Assembly: GCF_015714715.1 (NCBI RefSeq)
Contig: NZ_WAHS01000001.1
Span: 2,119,001 to 2,183,000, forward strand
DNA: 64,000 bases
Reading direction: 5' to 3'
From: Aestuariivirga litoralis
Lineage (GTDB): Bacteria > Pseudomonadota > Alphaproteobacteria > Rhizobiales > Aestuariivirgaceae
A program made the position numbers and the translations under genes. Below are positions 9,491-16,065 of this stretch, one piece after another (position 1 is the stretch's first letter; each line of letters starts with the position of its first letter). The notes under the pieces were generated by a model. The model ran no database searches and had not been told where the DNA came from. It was given only the letters and a program-made list of their open reading frames with translations.

Positions 9491-9793
9491 TCATCCGCGC
9501 AGAATGGCGACCAGAGCTGCCGCAACGAATCCCATGATCAAGCCGGCCCATTGGCGTTTGGTGACCAGCATGGTGACCAGTGCAACCAGTGCGCCGACGA
9601 CATTGGTGATGCCACCGGCGAAACAACTGGCGGCGACGAAGGCCACGAAAAGATTGGCGGGGGCGAGGCGCAGGAAGCGTTGTGCCTGGCTGTCGGCGGG
9701 CAACAGGCCCGCAGTGAGATAACCTCCGGTGCGCAAGGCATAGGCGACGAGGCCGACACAGCAGACGGCGGCGATAATGTGCCAATCAGTCAT
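9491..9793 (-). CDS. azlD: AzlD-family branched-chain amino acid exporter subunit
   Basis: A ~100-residue, four-helix membrane protein with the AzlD pattern: A-Y-A-L-R-T-G-G-Y in the first part, a central R-F-L-R-L-A-P-A-N segment, and closely packed glycine- and alanine-rich helices. With AzlC it forms an inner-membrane exporter of branched-chain amino acids (BrnFE/AzlCD type). The ATG at 9793 overlaps the end of azlC by 8 bp, so translation is probably coupled; an in-frame GTG at 9802 would add three residues. Confidence 0.85.
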   Translation of the reverse strand: MTDWHIIAAVCCVGLVAYALRTGGYLTAGLLPADSQAQRFLRLAPANLFVAFVAASCFAGGITNVVGALVALVTMLVTKRQWAGLIMGFVAAALVAILRG

Positions 9794-10505
9794 GATCGCC
9801 ACGCACCATGCTGTAAAGCGTGCCCACGCTGCCGCCCGCGATCATCGCCCAGCCCGCACCCAGAAAAGGTGCTGCAGCGAGGCCTGCTGCTGCCGACAAC
9901 GCCCAGGGCAGCACCGACCTTTTGCCCCGCCATTGGGCCGGCAAGAGGACTGCGATGAAAGCCAACGGGAGAACAGCGGTGGCCGCAATAATCGTCGGCG
10001 TTGGGGTGAGTGGCAGGAGATAGCCGATGCCCGTGCCGGCGGACCATCCGATCCAGCCCGGCAGGCTGAGGCCGAAAAAATAGCCCGCATCGGGGCGGTT
10101 GGTTTTGACGTCAGCCGTGGTCAGCATCCAGGATGCATCCGACATGAAAAACAGGAGGGGCAGCATCAGCCATTTGCTGAAGCGGCCGAAGGACTGCTGC
10201 AGATTGGCACCCATCACCAGATAGCGCGCATTGGTGGCCACGCAGGCCAATATCAATGCTGCGATGGGCGGTGGCAGCGTCCACAGGCCCAGCGTGACCG
10301 CCTGCGCGGTTGACGAATAGACCAGCAGGCTGAACAGCACCGATGCAAACAGGCCGAATTCAACACCTTTGTAGGCGATGCCCAGAAGGACAGCGGGAAC
10401 ACCGTAAGCCAGCAGGAACGGGAAGCCTGCGATCAGCCCGCGGCGGAAGGCAGCGGCGGTGAAGGCAGGTGTGGAAGGAGTCTGATCAGCAGTGTCAGTT
10501 GTCAT
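9786..10505 (-). CDS. azlC: AzlC-family branched-chain amino acid permease subunit
   Basis: A 239-residue membrane protein with six or more hydrophobic segments and AzlC hallmarks: G-L-I-A-G-F-P-F-L-L-A-Y-G near the N-terminus, N-A-R-Y-L-V-M-G-A in the middle and F-M-S-D-A-S-W. It is the large subunit of the AzlCD exporter for branched-chain amino acids. The ATG at 10505 starts the hydrophilic N-terminus; the open frame continues upstream but runs into sequence with no membrane-protein character. Its stop overlaps azlD. No Lrp-type regulator is next to it. Confidence 0.85.
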   Translation of the reverse strand: MTTDTADQTPSTPAFTAAAFRRGLIAGFPFLLAYGVPAVLLGIAYKGVEFGLFASVLFSLLVYSSTAQAVTLGLWTLPPPIAALILACVATNARYLVMGANLQQSFGRFSKWLMLPLLFFMSDASWMLTTADVKTNRPDAGYFFGLSLPGWIGWSAGTGIGYLLPLTPTPTIIAATAVLPLAFIAVLLPAQWRGKRSVLPWALSAAAGLAAAPFLGAGWAMIAGGSVGTLYSMVRGDHD

Positions 10506-10542
10506 CGGCTTATATGAAACGCACGGAGGCCGAATTGCAACG

Positions 10543-10797
10543 CTAGTAGTGATACCGGCACTGGGCGATTTGCAGTGTGCCACTTTCCACCCGGTAAACC
10601 AGCCTGTGTTCTTGGTCGATCCGTCTTGACCACCAGCCCTTGAGATTGCCGCGCAGCGGCTCGGGCTTGCCAATGCCCTGAAAGGGTGACCGGGTGCATT
10701 CCTTGATCAGCGCATTGAGACGCAGCAGCGTCTTTTCATCCGTGGCCTGCCAGTGGAGATAGTCTTCCCAAGCGGTTTCGGAGAAATGAAGCTTCAC
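10543..10797 (-). CDS. yoeB: YoeB-family toxin (ribosome-dependent mRNA endonuclease)
   Basis: An 84-residue protein of the YoeB/RelE superfamily. It shows W-E-D-Y-L-H-W near the start, then L-I-K-E-C, G-I-G-K-P-E-P-L, W-S-R-R-I-D-Q-E-H-R-L-V-Y-R-V, and the C-terminal C-R-Y-H-Y. The catalytic E, R, H and C-terminal Y positions are all present, so the toxin looks intact. It cleaves mRNA in the ribosomal A site when free of antitoxin. The start is GTG, overlapping the yefM stop by 4 bp (GTGA), the usual coupled arrangement. It lies in the accessory block between trmB and rimP. Confidence 0.95.
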   Translation of the reverse strand: MKLHFSETAWEDYLHWQATDEKTLLRLNALIKECTRSPFQGIGKPEPLRGNLKGWWSRRIDQEHRLVYRVESGTLQIAQCRYHY

Positions 10798-11048
10798 TCC
10801 TTGAGCTTTCGCTGCTTTCCACCCGTTTTTTCGAGCTGGGCAATGCTCTTGGTCAGGCGGGCGGCATTTGCCGGTGAGCGCAGCAGATACAGCGTTGCCT
10901 CATAGGATTCGAAATCCTCCAGCGACATCAAAACAGCAGAAGGCTTGCCGCTGTCACGGGTAATGACCAAGGGCTGATGGTCGGCGTGAACCGCATCCAG
11001 CGAAGAGGCCAGGTTTTTCCGGAGTTCTGAAAATGATGTCGTGCGCAT
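10794..11048 (-). CDS. yefM: YefM-family antitoxin (Phd/YefM)
   Basis: An 84-residue antitoxin, M-R-T-T-S-F-S-E-L-R-K-N-L, with the Phd/YefM DNA-binding fold (P-L-V-I-T-R-D-S-G-K-P-S-A-V-L-M-S-L-E-D-F) and a basic, flexible C-terminus that would wrap YoeB. It neutralises the toxin and represses its own operon. The ATG at 11048 is preferred over 11075, because a palindrome resembling a YefM operator lies between the two and would otherwise be coding. Confidence 0.93.
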   Translation of the reverse strand: MRTTSFSELRKNLASSLDAVHADHQPLVITRDSGKPSAVLMSLEDFESYEATLYLLRSPANAARLTKSIAQLEKTGGKQRKLKE

Positions 11049-11057
11049 GGCCGCAAA

Positions 11058-11073
11058 GTACTCATTCAAGTAC
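11058..11073. promoter_or_regulatory. Palindrome GTACT-N6-AGTAC, probable YefM-YoeB operator
   Basis: A perfect 5-bp inverted repeat ends 10 bp before the yefM ATG. YefM operators described in other bacteria are palindromes with a GTAC-containing core, and the position is right for autorepression. Confidence 0.6.
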
Positions 11074-11090
11074 ATTAATGCAAGGGCTGT

Positions 11091-11942
11091 CTAAGCCGGC
11101 GCCACCTTCTGCCTTTGCGGCCAGGACGAAGCGATGATGGCGATCAGGATCAATGCGCCACCGATAAAGGCCGCCCGGGAAGGCCATTCAGCGAAAGCCA
11201 GCCAGGCCAGAAGCGGCTGCACCGGCACTTCGAGATTGCTCATCAAAGCCGCTTCGCTGACCGGCAGCAATTTCGAACCTTCGTTAAGCAGGATGGCGGC
11301 CAGCGCGAAGACCAGACCGAAGACGGCGAGAATGCCGATTTCCGGCAGCGGCGTGTTGAAGGGATCGCCCCAGATCAGGCAGGGCGGCAGCACCAGCAGT
11401 GATGACATCACCGTCACGCCTGCTGCGGGAATATCAGGATATCTGCGGAAGGTAGAAAGGCCGATGGCAACTGTGCAAGTCATCCAGAAGGCCAACAGAT
11501 CGCCCGCAATATGAACCGTTCCAAAAGAGCCTGCGCCAATGATGGCCACGCCTGCCAGCGCCAACACGCTGGCCGCCATCACGATGGTGCGCGGCCATTC
11601 GCGGAACCACAACCAGGCCACCAAGGCGGTGAGCATCGGGGCCACGCCATAGATCAGCGAGACATTGGCAATGGAGGTGAGTTTATAGGCCTGGATATAG
11701 GCGATGGTGCCTGACGCCCAGAAAAAGGCATTGATCCAGCCCGGCCAACCCAGATTGAAAATCTGGCCCTGCAACTTGCCGCGCCGCGCCATGAAGGCGA
11801 CAGTGAAAATTACCCCGAATACGCCGCGCCAGAAAATTACATCCCAGCCCGAGACGGAGACGCTGCGGGTGAACAGGCCCGGTGTTGAAAACAACAGAGC
11901 CGAGACGGCGACAGTGATGAGGCCTTTGGTGTGCGAGGTCAT
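11091..11942 (-). CDS. EamA/DMT-family transporter
   Basis: A 283-residue membrane protein with about ten hydrophobic helices in two EamA repeats. Typical features are L-L-F-S-T-P-G-L-F-T-R, F-W-R-G-V-F-G-V and A-L-M-S-N-L-E-V-P-V-Q-P-L-L-A-W-L-A-F in the second repeat. The drug/metabolite superfamily exports amino acids, nucleotides or other small molecules; the substrate here is unknown. The ATG at 11942 (M-T-S-H-T-K) gives the normal cytosolic N-terminus. It follows the Nudix gene by 51 bp on the same strand and could share its Pho-box promoter. Confidence 0.88.
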   Translation of the reverse strand: MTSHTKGLITVAVSALLFSTPGLFTRSVSVSGWDVIFWRGVFGVIFTVAFMARRGKLQGQIFNLGWPGWINAFFWASGTIAYIQAYKLTSIANVSLIYGVAPMLTALVAWLWFREWPRTIVMAASVLALAGVAIIGAGSFGTVHIAGDLLAFWMTCTVAIGLSTFRRYPDIPAAGVTVMSSLLVLPPCLIWGDPFNTPLPEIGILAVFGLVFALAAILLNEGSKLLPVSEAALMSNLEVPVQPLLAWLAFAEWPSRAAFIGGALILIAIIASSWPQRQKVAPA

Positions 11943-11993
11943 GATGATCAGGGTGCCCTTACGGGTGCTGCCTGTCAAAGCATGTCAGCAGGA

Positions 11994-12407
11994 TCAAGCG
12001 AGTGCGGCGCCGATGATGGCTTGCAGGCCTTCTTCATCCACCAGTTCGGCCGCACGGGCGGCGGCAAACCATTTGCGGCGGCGCTCGTTCTTTTCGGGCC
12101 ATTCATCGAGAACTTTTTCGACTTCGAAGGGATAGACAACCACTTCGCAATCCAGATCGCCGGAACTGCGGCGCTTTACATAATGATAGATGCCGATGGA
12201 TTTGCGGCCCACTTCACCTTTGATACCGGCTTCCTCGAAAGCTTCAATGGCGGCAGCGTTCCAATCTTTTTTGCCCTTCATCGGCCAGCCTTTGGGAATG
12301 ACCCAGCGCCTGGTCTCGCGAGAGGTGATCAGCAAAACCTCAAGCACCTTGCCTTCGCGCCGATAGGGCAAAGCAGCAACTTGCTTTTCGGGGAGGTTTT
12401 TCGCCAT
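11994..12407 (-). CDS. Nudix hydrolase (diphosphoinositol-polyphosphate phosphohydrolase-like)
   Basis: A 137-residue protein beginning M-A-K-N-L-P-E-K-Q-V-A-A-L-P-Y-R. The Nudix box follows W-V-I-P-K-G-W-P. Spacing fits the consensus, but the first Glu is Lys and the Arg is Ile, while the metal-binding E-x-x-E-E core (I-E-A-F-E-E-A-G) is kept. The P-K-G-W-P form resembles the DIPP/MutT-like branch that acts on diphospho-inositols, diadenosine polyphosphates or polyphosphate. The substrate is not proven. A consensus Pho box lies ~107 bp upstream, pointing to phosphate-starvation control. Confidence 0.85.
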   Translation of the reverse strand: MAKNLPEKQVAALPYRREGKVLEVLLITSRETRRWVIPKGWPMKGKKDWNAAAIEAFEEAGIKGEVGRKSIGIYHYVKRRSSGDLDCEVVVYPFEVEKVLDEWPEKNERRRKWFAAARAAELVDEEGLQAIIGAALA

Positions 12408-12513
12408 GAAACTTAAGCGCGGCCAGACAGATGAGAAAGTTGAGAAGTAACGCGCAAAGTCAGTGATTCCTATGCATATCGAATGGAATTTATGGCCAAC
12501 ACAAAAACCGATT

Positions 12514-12531
12514 ATGACAGTTATATGACAG
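12514..12531 (-). promoter_or_regulatory. Pho box (PhoB site) upstream of the Nudix gene
   Basis: The minus strand reads CTGTCATATAACTGTCAT: two 7-bp CTGTCAT repeats separated by the AT-rich 4-bp spacer ATAA, matching the classical 18-bp PhoB consensus throughout. It is in the intergenic gap after the TSUP gene and faces the Nudix gene. No phoB, phoR or pst gene is in the window. Confidence 0.8.
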
Positions 12532-12574
12532 TCATTTCAATCGTCCACAACACCGGCGAGTTATGAACAGCTGA

Positions 12575-13318
12575 TCACCAGACGGGCAGACTGACCAGGA
12601 TGGCGCAGGCGATGATCACAAAGCAGATGTTACGGAAGAATTGTGGCGAGGCCTTGCCGAAAAGCCGCGTGCCAAGAAAAGTGCCAATGCCATAGACAGG
12701 GCCCGTGACGAGGGCGATGGCTGCCAGATGCCAATTGAACAAGCCGTGCCAGGCATAGACGACAATCGATGTGACGGAGCCCAGCGCGAAGAATGCAATG
12801 ACATTGGCACGCAGCACCTCTGGTGCCGTGCCGGTGCCGAACCAATAAGCGATGACTGGCGGCCCGCCAATCTGCGCAATGCCGCTGAAAATGCCAGAGA
12901 CGGCCCCGACCAGGCTGGTGACGAAGGCCGAGGGCTTGCCATGGTAACGCCAGCCCGACATCAGCAGCACGAGCATGGCGGTGACCATAAAGGAGATCAG
13001 CCAACGCAGGGGCAGCAGTGGCATATTGGCGAGGATGGTGGCGCCCAATGGAATGCCGATCAACGCGCCGGAAAACATCCACATCACATCACGCCGATTG
13101 GCAATGCGTGTCGCGCGCGGAATGAGATGAGCGGAGAATACGATATCAATCAAGACGAGGAGTGGCGGGGCGGCCTTGGGATCAATGAACACGCTGGCCA
13201 GCGGCACGAAGATCAGCGCCGCGCCAAAGCCTGAAAAGCCGCGCGCCAGCCCGGCGGTGAAGGCCGCTGCGAAAAGCCCGGCCCAGGTGATGGTGCTGAT
13301 CGTATCAAGACCCAACAT
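12575..13318 (-). CDS. TSUP-family (TauE/SafE-like) membrane permease
   Basis: A 247-residue membrane protein of about eight helices with TSUP features: G-F-S-G-F-G-A-A-L-I-F-V-P-L-A near the N-terminus, G-A-L-I-G-I-P-L-G-A-T-I-L, and G-I-A-Q-I-G-G-P-P-V-I-A-Y-W in the second half. The family exports or imports sulfite, sulfoacetate, sulfolactate and related anions; the substrate here is unknown. It starts 3 bp after the trmB stop, so it is likely co-transcribed with trmB although not normally part of that operon. Confidence 0.88.
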   Translation of the reverse strand: MLGLDTISTITWAGLFAAAFTAGLARGFSGFGAALIFVPLASVFIDPKAAPPLLVLIDIVFSAHLIPRATRIANRRDVMWMFSGALIGIPLGATILANMPLLPLRWLISFMVTAMLVLLMSGWRYHGKPSAFVTSLVGAVSGIFSGIAQIGGPPVIAYWFGTGTAPEVLRANVIAFFALGSVTSIVVYAWHGLFNWHLAAIALVTGPVYGIGTFLGTRLFGKASPQFFRNICFVIIACAILVSLPVW

Positions 13319-13321
13319 CGA

Positions 13322-14011
13322 TCAAGCCTGAGGCGTATTCACAACAAAGGTCAAGTAATGCGAGGACCGGCCCTCGCGGCGGGCCTTGGCTTCGTAGCGG
13401 GTTTGAATCCAGTCCTTGTAAGGCTGGCGGTCGTCGCCGGTTTCGGTGAACAGTTTCGATTCCGTCACATGCTCACGCGTCCAACCCACATAGTCTTCAA
13501 TGTCGGAAGCAAACAGGAATTCGCCCTTCGGCTTCAGGATGCGGGCGAAATGCGCGAGGTTGGCCTGGTTCACGAAGCGGCGCTTTTTCTGGCGTTCCTT
13601 GGGCCATGGGTCGGGATAGAGAAGATAGATGCGCTCGAAGCTTTCTGGCGGAAGCTGCTCCAGCAAGGGGCGCGCATCGCCGTAATGGACTTTGAGATTG
13701 GTGACCGCACGGGCTTCGATTTCCGCGAGCAGCTTGGCCACGCCGTTGAGGAAGGGTTCGGCACCGATATAGCTGAGTTCCGGATTAAGCGCGGCCTGAT
13801 GGGCCAGATGCTCACCGCCGCCAAAGCCGATTTCGAGGACGCGGCGCGGGCCTGAACCAGTGAGTGGATTTTCGAGATCGACGCTGACTTGCGGCAGCAG
13901 GTTCTGCATCAAAGCCTGATGCTGGGCGCGCAAGGGCTTGCCCTTGCGGCGGCCGTAGAAGAGGTATTTGGGGCCGGGGTTTGTCACGCGAGAATCCAAA
14001 AATCTCTCCAT
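13322..14011 (-). CDS. trmB: tRNA (guanine-N7-)-methyltransferase TrmB
   Basis: A 229-residue SAM-dependent methyltransferase that makes m7G46 in tRNA. It contains F-Y-G-R-R-K-G-K-P-L in the N-terminal tRNA-binding part, V-L-E-I-G-F-G-G-G-E-H-L (SAM site), and Y-P-D-P-W-P-K-E-R-Q-K-K-R-R-F, the family signature. The ATG at 14011 is the last base of a perfect hairpin (14011-14031) that might hinder initiation. It lies downstream of metK on the same strand, as in related genomes, with two palindromic elements between. Confidence 0.95.
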   Translation of the reverse strand: MERFLDSRVTNPGPKYLFYGRRKGKPLRAQHQALMQNLLPQVSVDLENPLTGSGPRRVLEIGFGGGEHLAHQAALNPELSYIGAEPFLNGVAKLLAEIEARAVTNLKVHYGDARPLLEQLPPESFERIYLLYPDPWPKERQKKRRFVNQANLAHFARILKPKGEFLFASDIEDYVGWTREHVTESKLFTETGDDRQPYKDWIQTRYEAKARREGRSSHYLTFVVNTPQA

Positions 14012-14031
14012 AGGCGGGCTTGACCCGCCTA
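14011..14031. repeat. REP-like palindrome 1 (TAGGCGGG-N5-CCCGCCTA)
   Basis: A perfect 8-bp inverted repeat with loop CTTGA, adjoining the trmB start codon. It shares the GGCGGG/CCCGCC core with palindromes at 41168-41190 and 44266-44290. Confidence 0.6.
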
Positions 14032-14069
14032 TCCATCTTTTCGTTCCGCATGTGGAAATTTAGACTGGG

Positions 14070-14106
14070 TCGGCGGGTTGATCCCGGATCAAGTCCGGGA
14101 CGCCGA
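14070..14106. repeat. Nested palindrome between metK and trmB
   Basis: Outer arms TCGGCG/CGCCGA enclose inner arms TCCCGGA/TCCGGGA with loop TCAAG; a 6-base bulge lies on one side. There is no T tract on the minus strand, so it is not a classical metK terminator. It resembles the other GGCGGG-type extragenic palindromes, with a more complex form. Confidence 0.5.
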
Positions 14107-14120
14107 TGAAGAGTCTTCGG

Positions 14121-15311
14121 TTACTTCACAGCCTTTTTCAGCTTCGCCACCAGGTCCGTCTTCTCCCAGGAGAAGCCGCCGTCCTTGTCGGGCTTGCGGC
14201 CGAAATGGCCGTAGGACGTGGTACGGGCATAGATCGGCTTGTTGAGATCAAGATGCGTGCGGATGCCGCGGGGCGACAGGTCCATCACTTTGCGGATGGC
14301 CTTTTCGATCTTGGCATCGCCCACCTTGCCGGTGCCATGCGTATCAACATAGACCGAAAGCGGCTGAGCCACGCCAATCGCGTAAGACAGCTGGATGGTG
14401 CAGCGCTTGGCCAGCTTGGCAGCAACCACATTCTTGGCGAGATAGCGCGCGGCATAGGCAGCCGAGCGATCGACCTTGGTGGGGTCCTTGCCGGAGAAAG
14501 CGCCGCCGCCATGCGGGGCTGCACCGCCGTAAGTATCCACAATGATCTTGCGGCCGGTGAGGCCAGCATCGCCATCGGGGCCGCCGATATAGAACTTGCC
14601 CGTCGGGTTGACGTGCCAGACGGTGTCTTTCTTGATCCAACCCTTGGGCAGAGCCTTCTTCACGTAAGGCTCGATCAGCTTCTTCACGTCAGCCGAGGTC
14701 ATGTTCTCATCGAGATGCTGATGCGACACGACGATCTGGGTGGCCGCAACCGGTTTGCCCTTTTCATATTGCACCGTGACCTGGCTCTTGGAGTCCGGCC
14801 CCAAGCGCTTTTCACCAGCATGGCGGGCTTCGGCCAGCAGCTGCAGGATACGCTGCGAATAATAAAGCGGTGCCGGCATCAGGTCTGGGGTTTCATCGCA
14901 GGCGTAACCGAACATGATGCCCTGGTCGCCAGCGCCCTCTTCCTTGTTGGCGCCATCATCCACACCCTGGGCAATATCAGCCGACTGGTTGTGGAGCAGA
15001 ATTTCGACCTTGGCGGTGTTCCAGTGGAAACCGGCCTGTTCGTAACCAATATCCTTGATGGCCTTGCGGGCCACGTCTTCGATCATCTTGTGGGTGACCG
15101 ACTGGGGGCCACGCACTTCGCCGGCAATCACGATGCGGTTGGTGGTGGCCAGCGTTTCGCAAGCCACACGCACGCGCCACGGATCCATCTTCTCGGCAAT
15201 TGCCTCGCGGAAAAACAGATCGACGACTTCGTCGGAGATGCGGTCACACACCTTGTCGGGGTGGCCTTCGGACACGGATTCACTGGTGAACTGGTAGGAG
15301 CTGCGCGCCAT
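14121..15311 (-). CDS. metK: S-adenosylmethionine synthetase (methionine adenosyltransferase)
   Basis: A 396-residue enzyme making SAM from methionine and ATP. It has the N-terminal [16 protein letters not shown] signature, G-E-V and D-I-G-Y motifs, the loop [12 protein letters not shown], and the P-loop-like [16 protein letters not shown]. Length is normal. GAGGG lies 10 bases before the ATG. A palindrome (15346-15363) upstream may bind a methionine/SAH-responsive repressor. The preceding regulator gene is separated by a strong terminator, so metK has its own promoter in 15312-15470. Confidence 0.98.
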   Translation of the reverse strand: MARSSYQFTSESVSEGHPDKVCDRISDEVVDLFFREAIAEKMDPWRVRVACETLATTNRIVIAGEVRGPQSVTHKMIEDVARKAIKDIGYEQAGFHWNTAKVEILLHNQSADIAQGVDDGANKEEGAGDQGIMFGYACDETPDLMPAPLYYSQRILQLLAEARHAGEKRLGPDSKSQVTVQYEKGKPVAATQIVVSHQHLDENMTSADVKKLIEPYVKKALPKGWIKKDTVWHVNPTGKFYIGGPDGDAGLTGRKIIVDTYGGAAPHGGGAFSGKDPTKVDRSAAYAARYLAKNVVAAKLAKRCTIQLSYAIGVAQPLSVYVDTHGTGKVGDAKIEKAIRKVMDLSPRGIRTHLDLNKPIYARTTSYGHFGRKPDKDGGFSWEKTDLVAKLKKAVK

Positions 15312-15345
15312 TTAAATTTCCCTCAAAACGGGCTGCCGGAATCGA

Positions 15346-15363
15346 TATAAAGAAAGCTTTATA
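15346..15363. promoter_or_regulatory. Palindrome TATAAAG-N4-CTTTATA upstream of metK, SahR-like operator
   Basis: A perfect 7-bp inverted repeat with spacer AAAG lies 35 bp before the metK ATG. From memory, the ArsR-family repressor SahR of methionine-cycle genes in proteobacteria recognises an ATATAAAG...CTTTATAT-type site, which this matches closely. A SahR gene is not in the window, so the assignment is an inference. Confidence 0.5.
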
Positions 15364-15470
15364 CGGTTGGCGTTCTCATACAGCCAAATTCGCGGGATGC
15401 AAGGGCGGAGAGCGCGCAATCCAACGGCTTTCGTTTTAAAATAACTCAACAGTCAAAGTGACTGTCACAT

Positions 15471-15504
15471 AAAAAATCCCGCCAGCACAAGCTGACGGGA
15501 TTTT
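15471..15504 (-). terminator. Terminator after the PraR-like regulator gene
   Basis: The arms AAAATCCCGCCAGC and GCTGACGGGATTTT flank the 4-base loop ACAA, with one G-U/mismatch position. The minus-strand transcript ends in ATTTTTT. It lies ~30 bp after the regulator's stop and isolates it from metK. Confidence 0.85.
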
Positions 15505-15533
15505 CGGCGCGGCTGGACAAGCCAGCCCTTATC

Positions 15534-15935
15534 TCAAATTTCAGCTTCAGAGATCAAACGCGCAAGGCCAGCAATCAACTTGCGCTGGGCAGGCGATTCC
15601 GATTCCTTGAAGGCTTTGACCATTTGCATGCCTTCAGGGGTCATCAGCGTCTTGCTGAGATCCTGGGCATTGGCCTCTTCCCTCATGCCTTCGCCGGCTT
15701 CGGTGCCGGGCAGGCCGTCAAAGAAGAAATGGATCGGCACGCCAAGCGTCTTGGCGGCGTAGAACAGCCGGCTGGCGCTGATACGGTTCGAACCTTTTTC
15801 ATATTTTTGGACCTGCTGGAACGTTATCCCCAACAATTCCCCAAGCCGCTCCTGACTCATGTTGATCAGCTGACGGCGCATGCGAATGCGCGCGCCGACG
15901 TGAGCGTCGATGTAGTTTGGATCCCTACCTGACAT
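15534..15935 (-). CDS. XRE-family transcriptional regulator, PraR-like
   Basis: A 133-residue protein with an N-terminal Cro/cI-type helix-turn-helix (V-G-A-R-I-R-M-R-R, then M-S-Q-E-R-L-G-E-L-L-G-I-T-F-Q-Q-V-Q-K-Y-E-K-G-S-N-R, the typical recognition-helix region). A short C-terminal dimerisation part follows. It belongs to the widespread rhizobial group that includes PraR/PhrR regulators of surface and quorum-sensing traits, often encoded between lnt and metK. The ATG at 15935 has AAGGA six bases upstream; the upstream in-frame ATG at 15968 has none. Its target genes are unknown. Confidence 0.85.
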   Translation of the reverse strand: MSGRDPNYIDAHVGARIRMRRQLINMSQERLGELLGITFQQVQKYEKGSNRISASRLFYAAKTLGVPIHFFFDGLPGTEAGEGMREEANAQDLSKTLMTPEGMQMVKAFKESESPAQRKLIAGLARLISEAEI

Positions 15936-16065
15936 TGTATCCTTCAGACTGCCCCCAGCCTGGTTCATCTACGCTTGGTTGTCTTGCCCCAAAGCTTACA
16001 ACACAGCTTGTGCTTGTTGATTGCGAATCGTGATTTATCGTAACCACCCTCAATCAGAGGGCTTC

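Noticed and set aside
12492-12566. A 24-codon frame between the Nudix and TSUP genes.
   Set aside because: It overlaps the Pho box and has no solid ribosome-binding site; chance is likelier.
14106-15350. A 414-codon open frame opposite metK.
   Set aside because: Shadow of metK on the other strand; no domain recognisable.
15312-15470. Possible SAM riboswitch before metK.
   Set aside because: I could not fit a known SAM aptamer; the clear feature is a short palindrome typical of a protein operator. A covariance-model search would decide.
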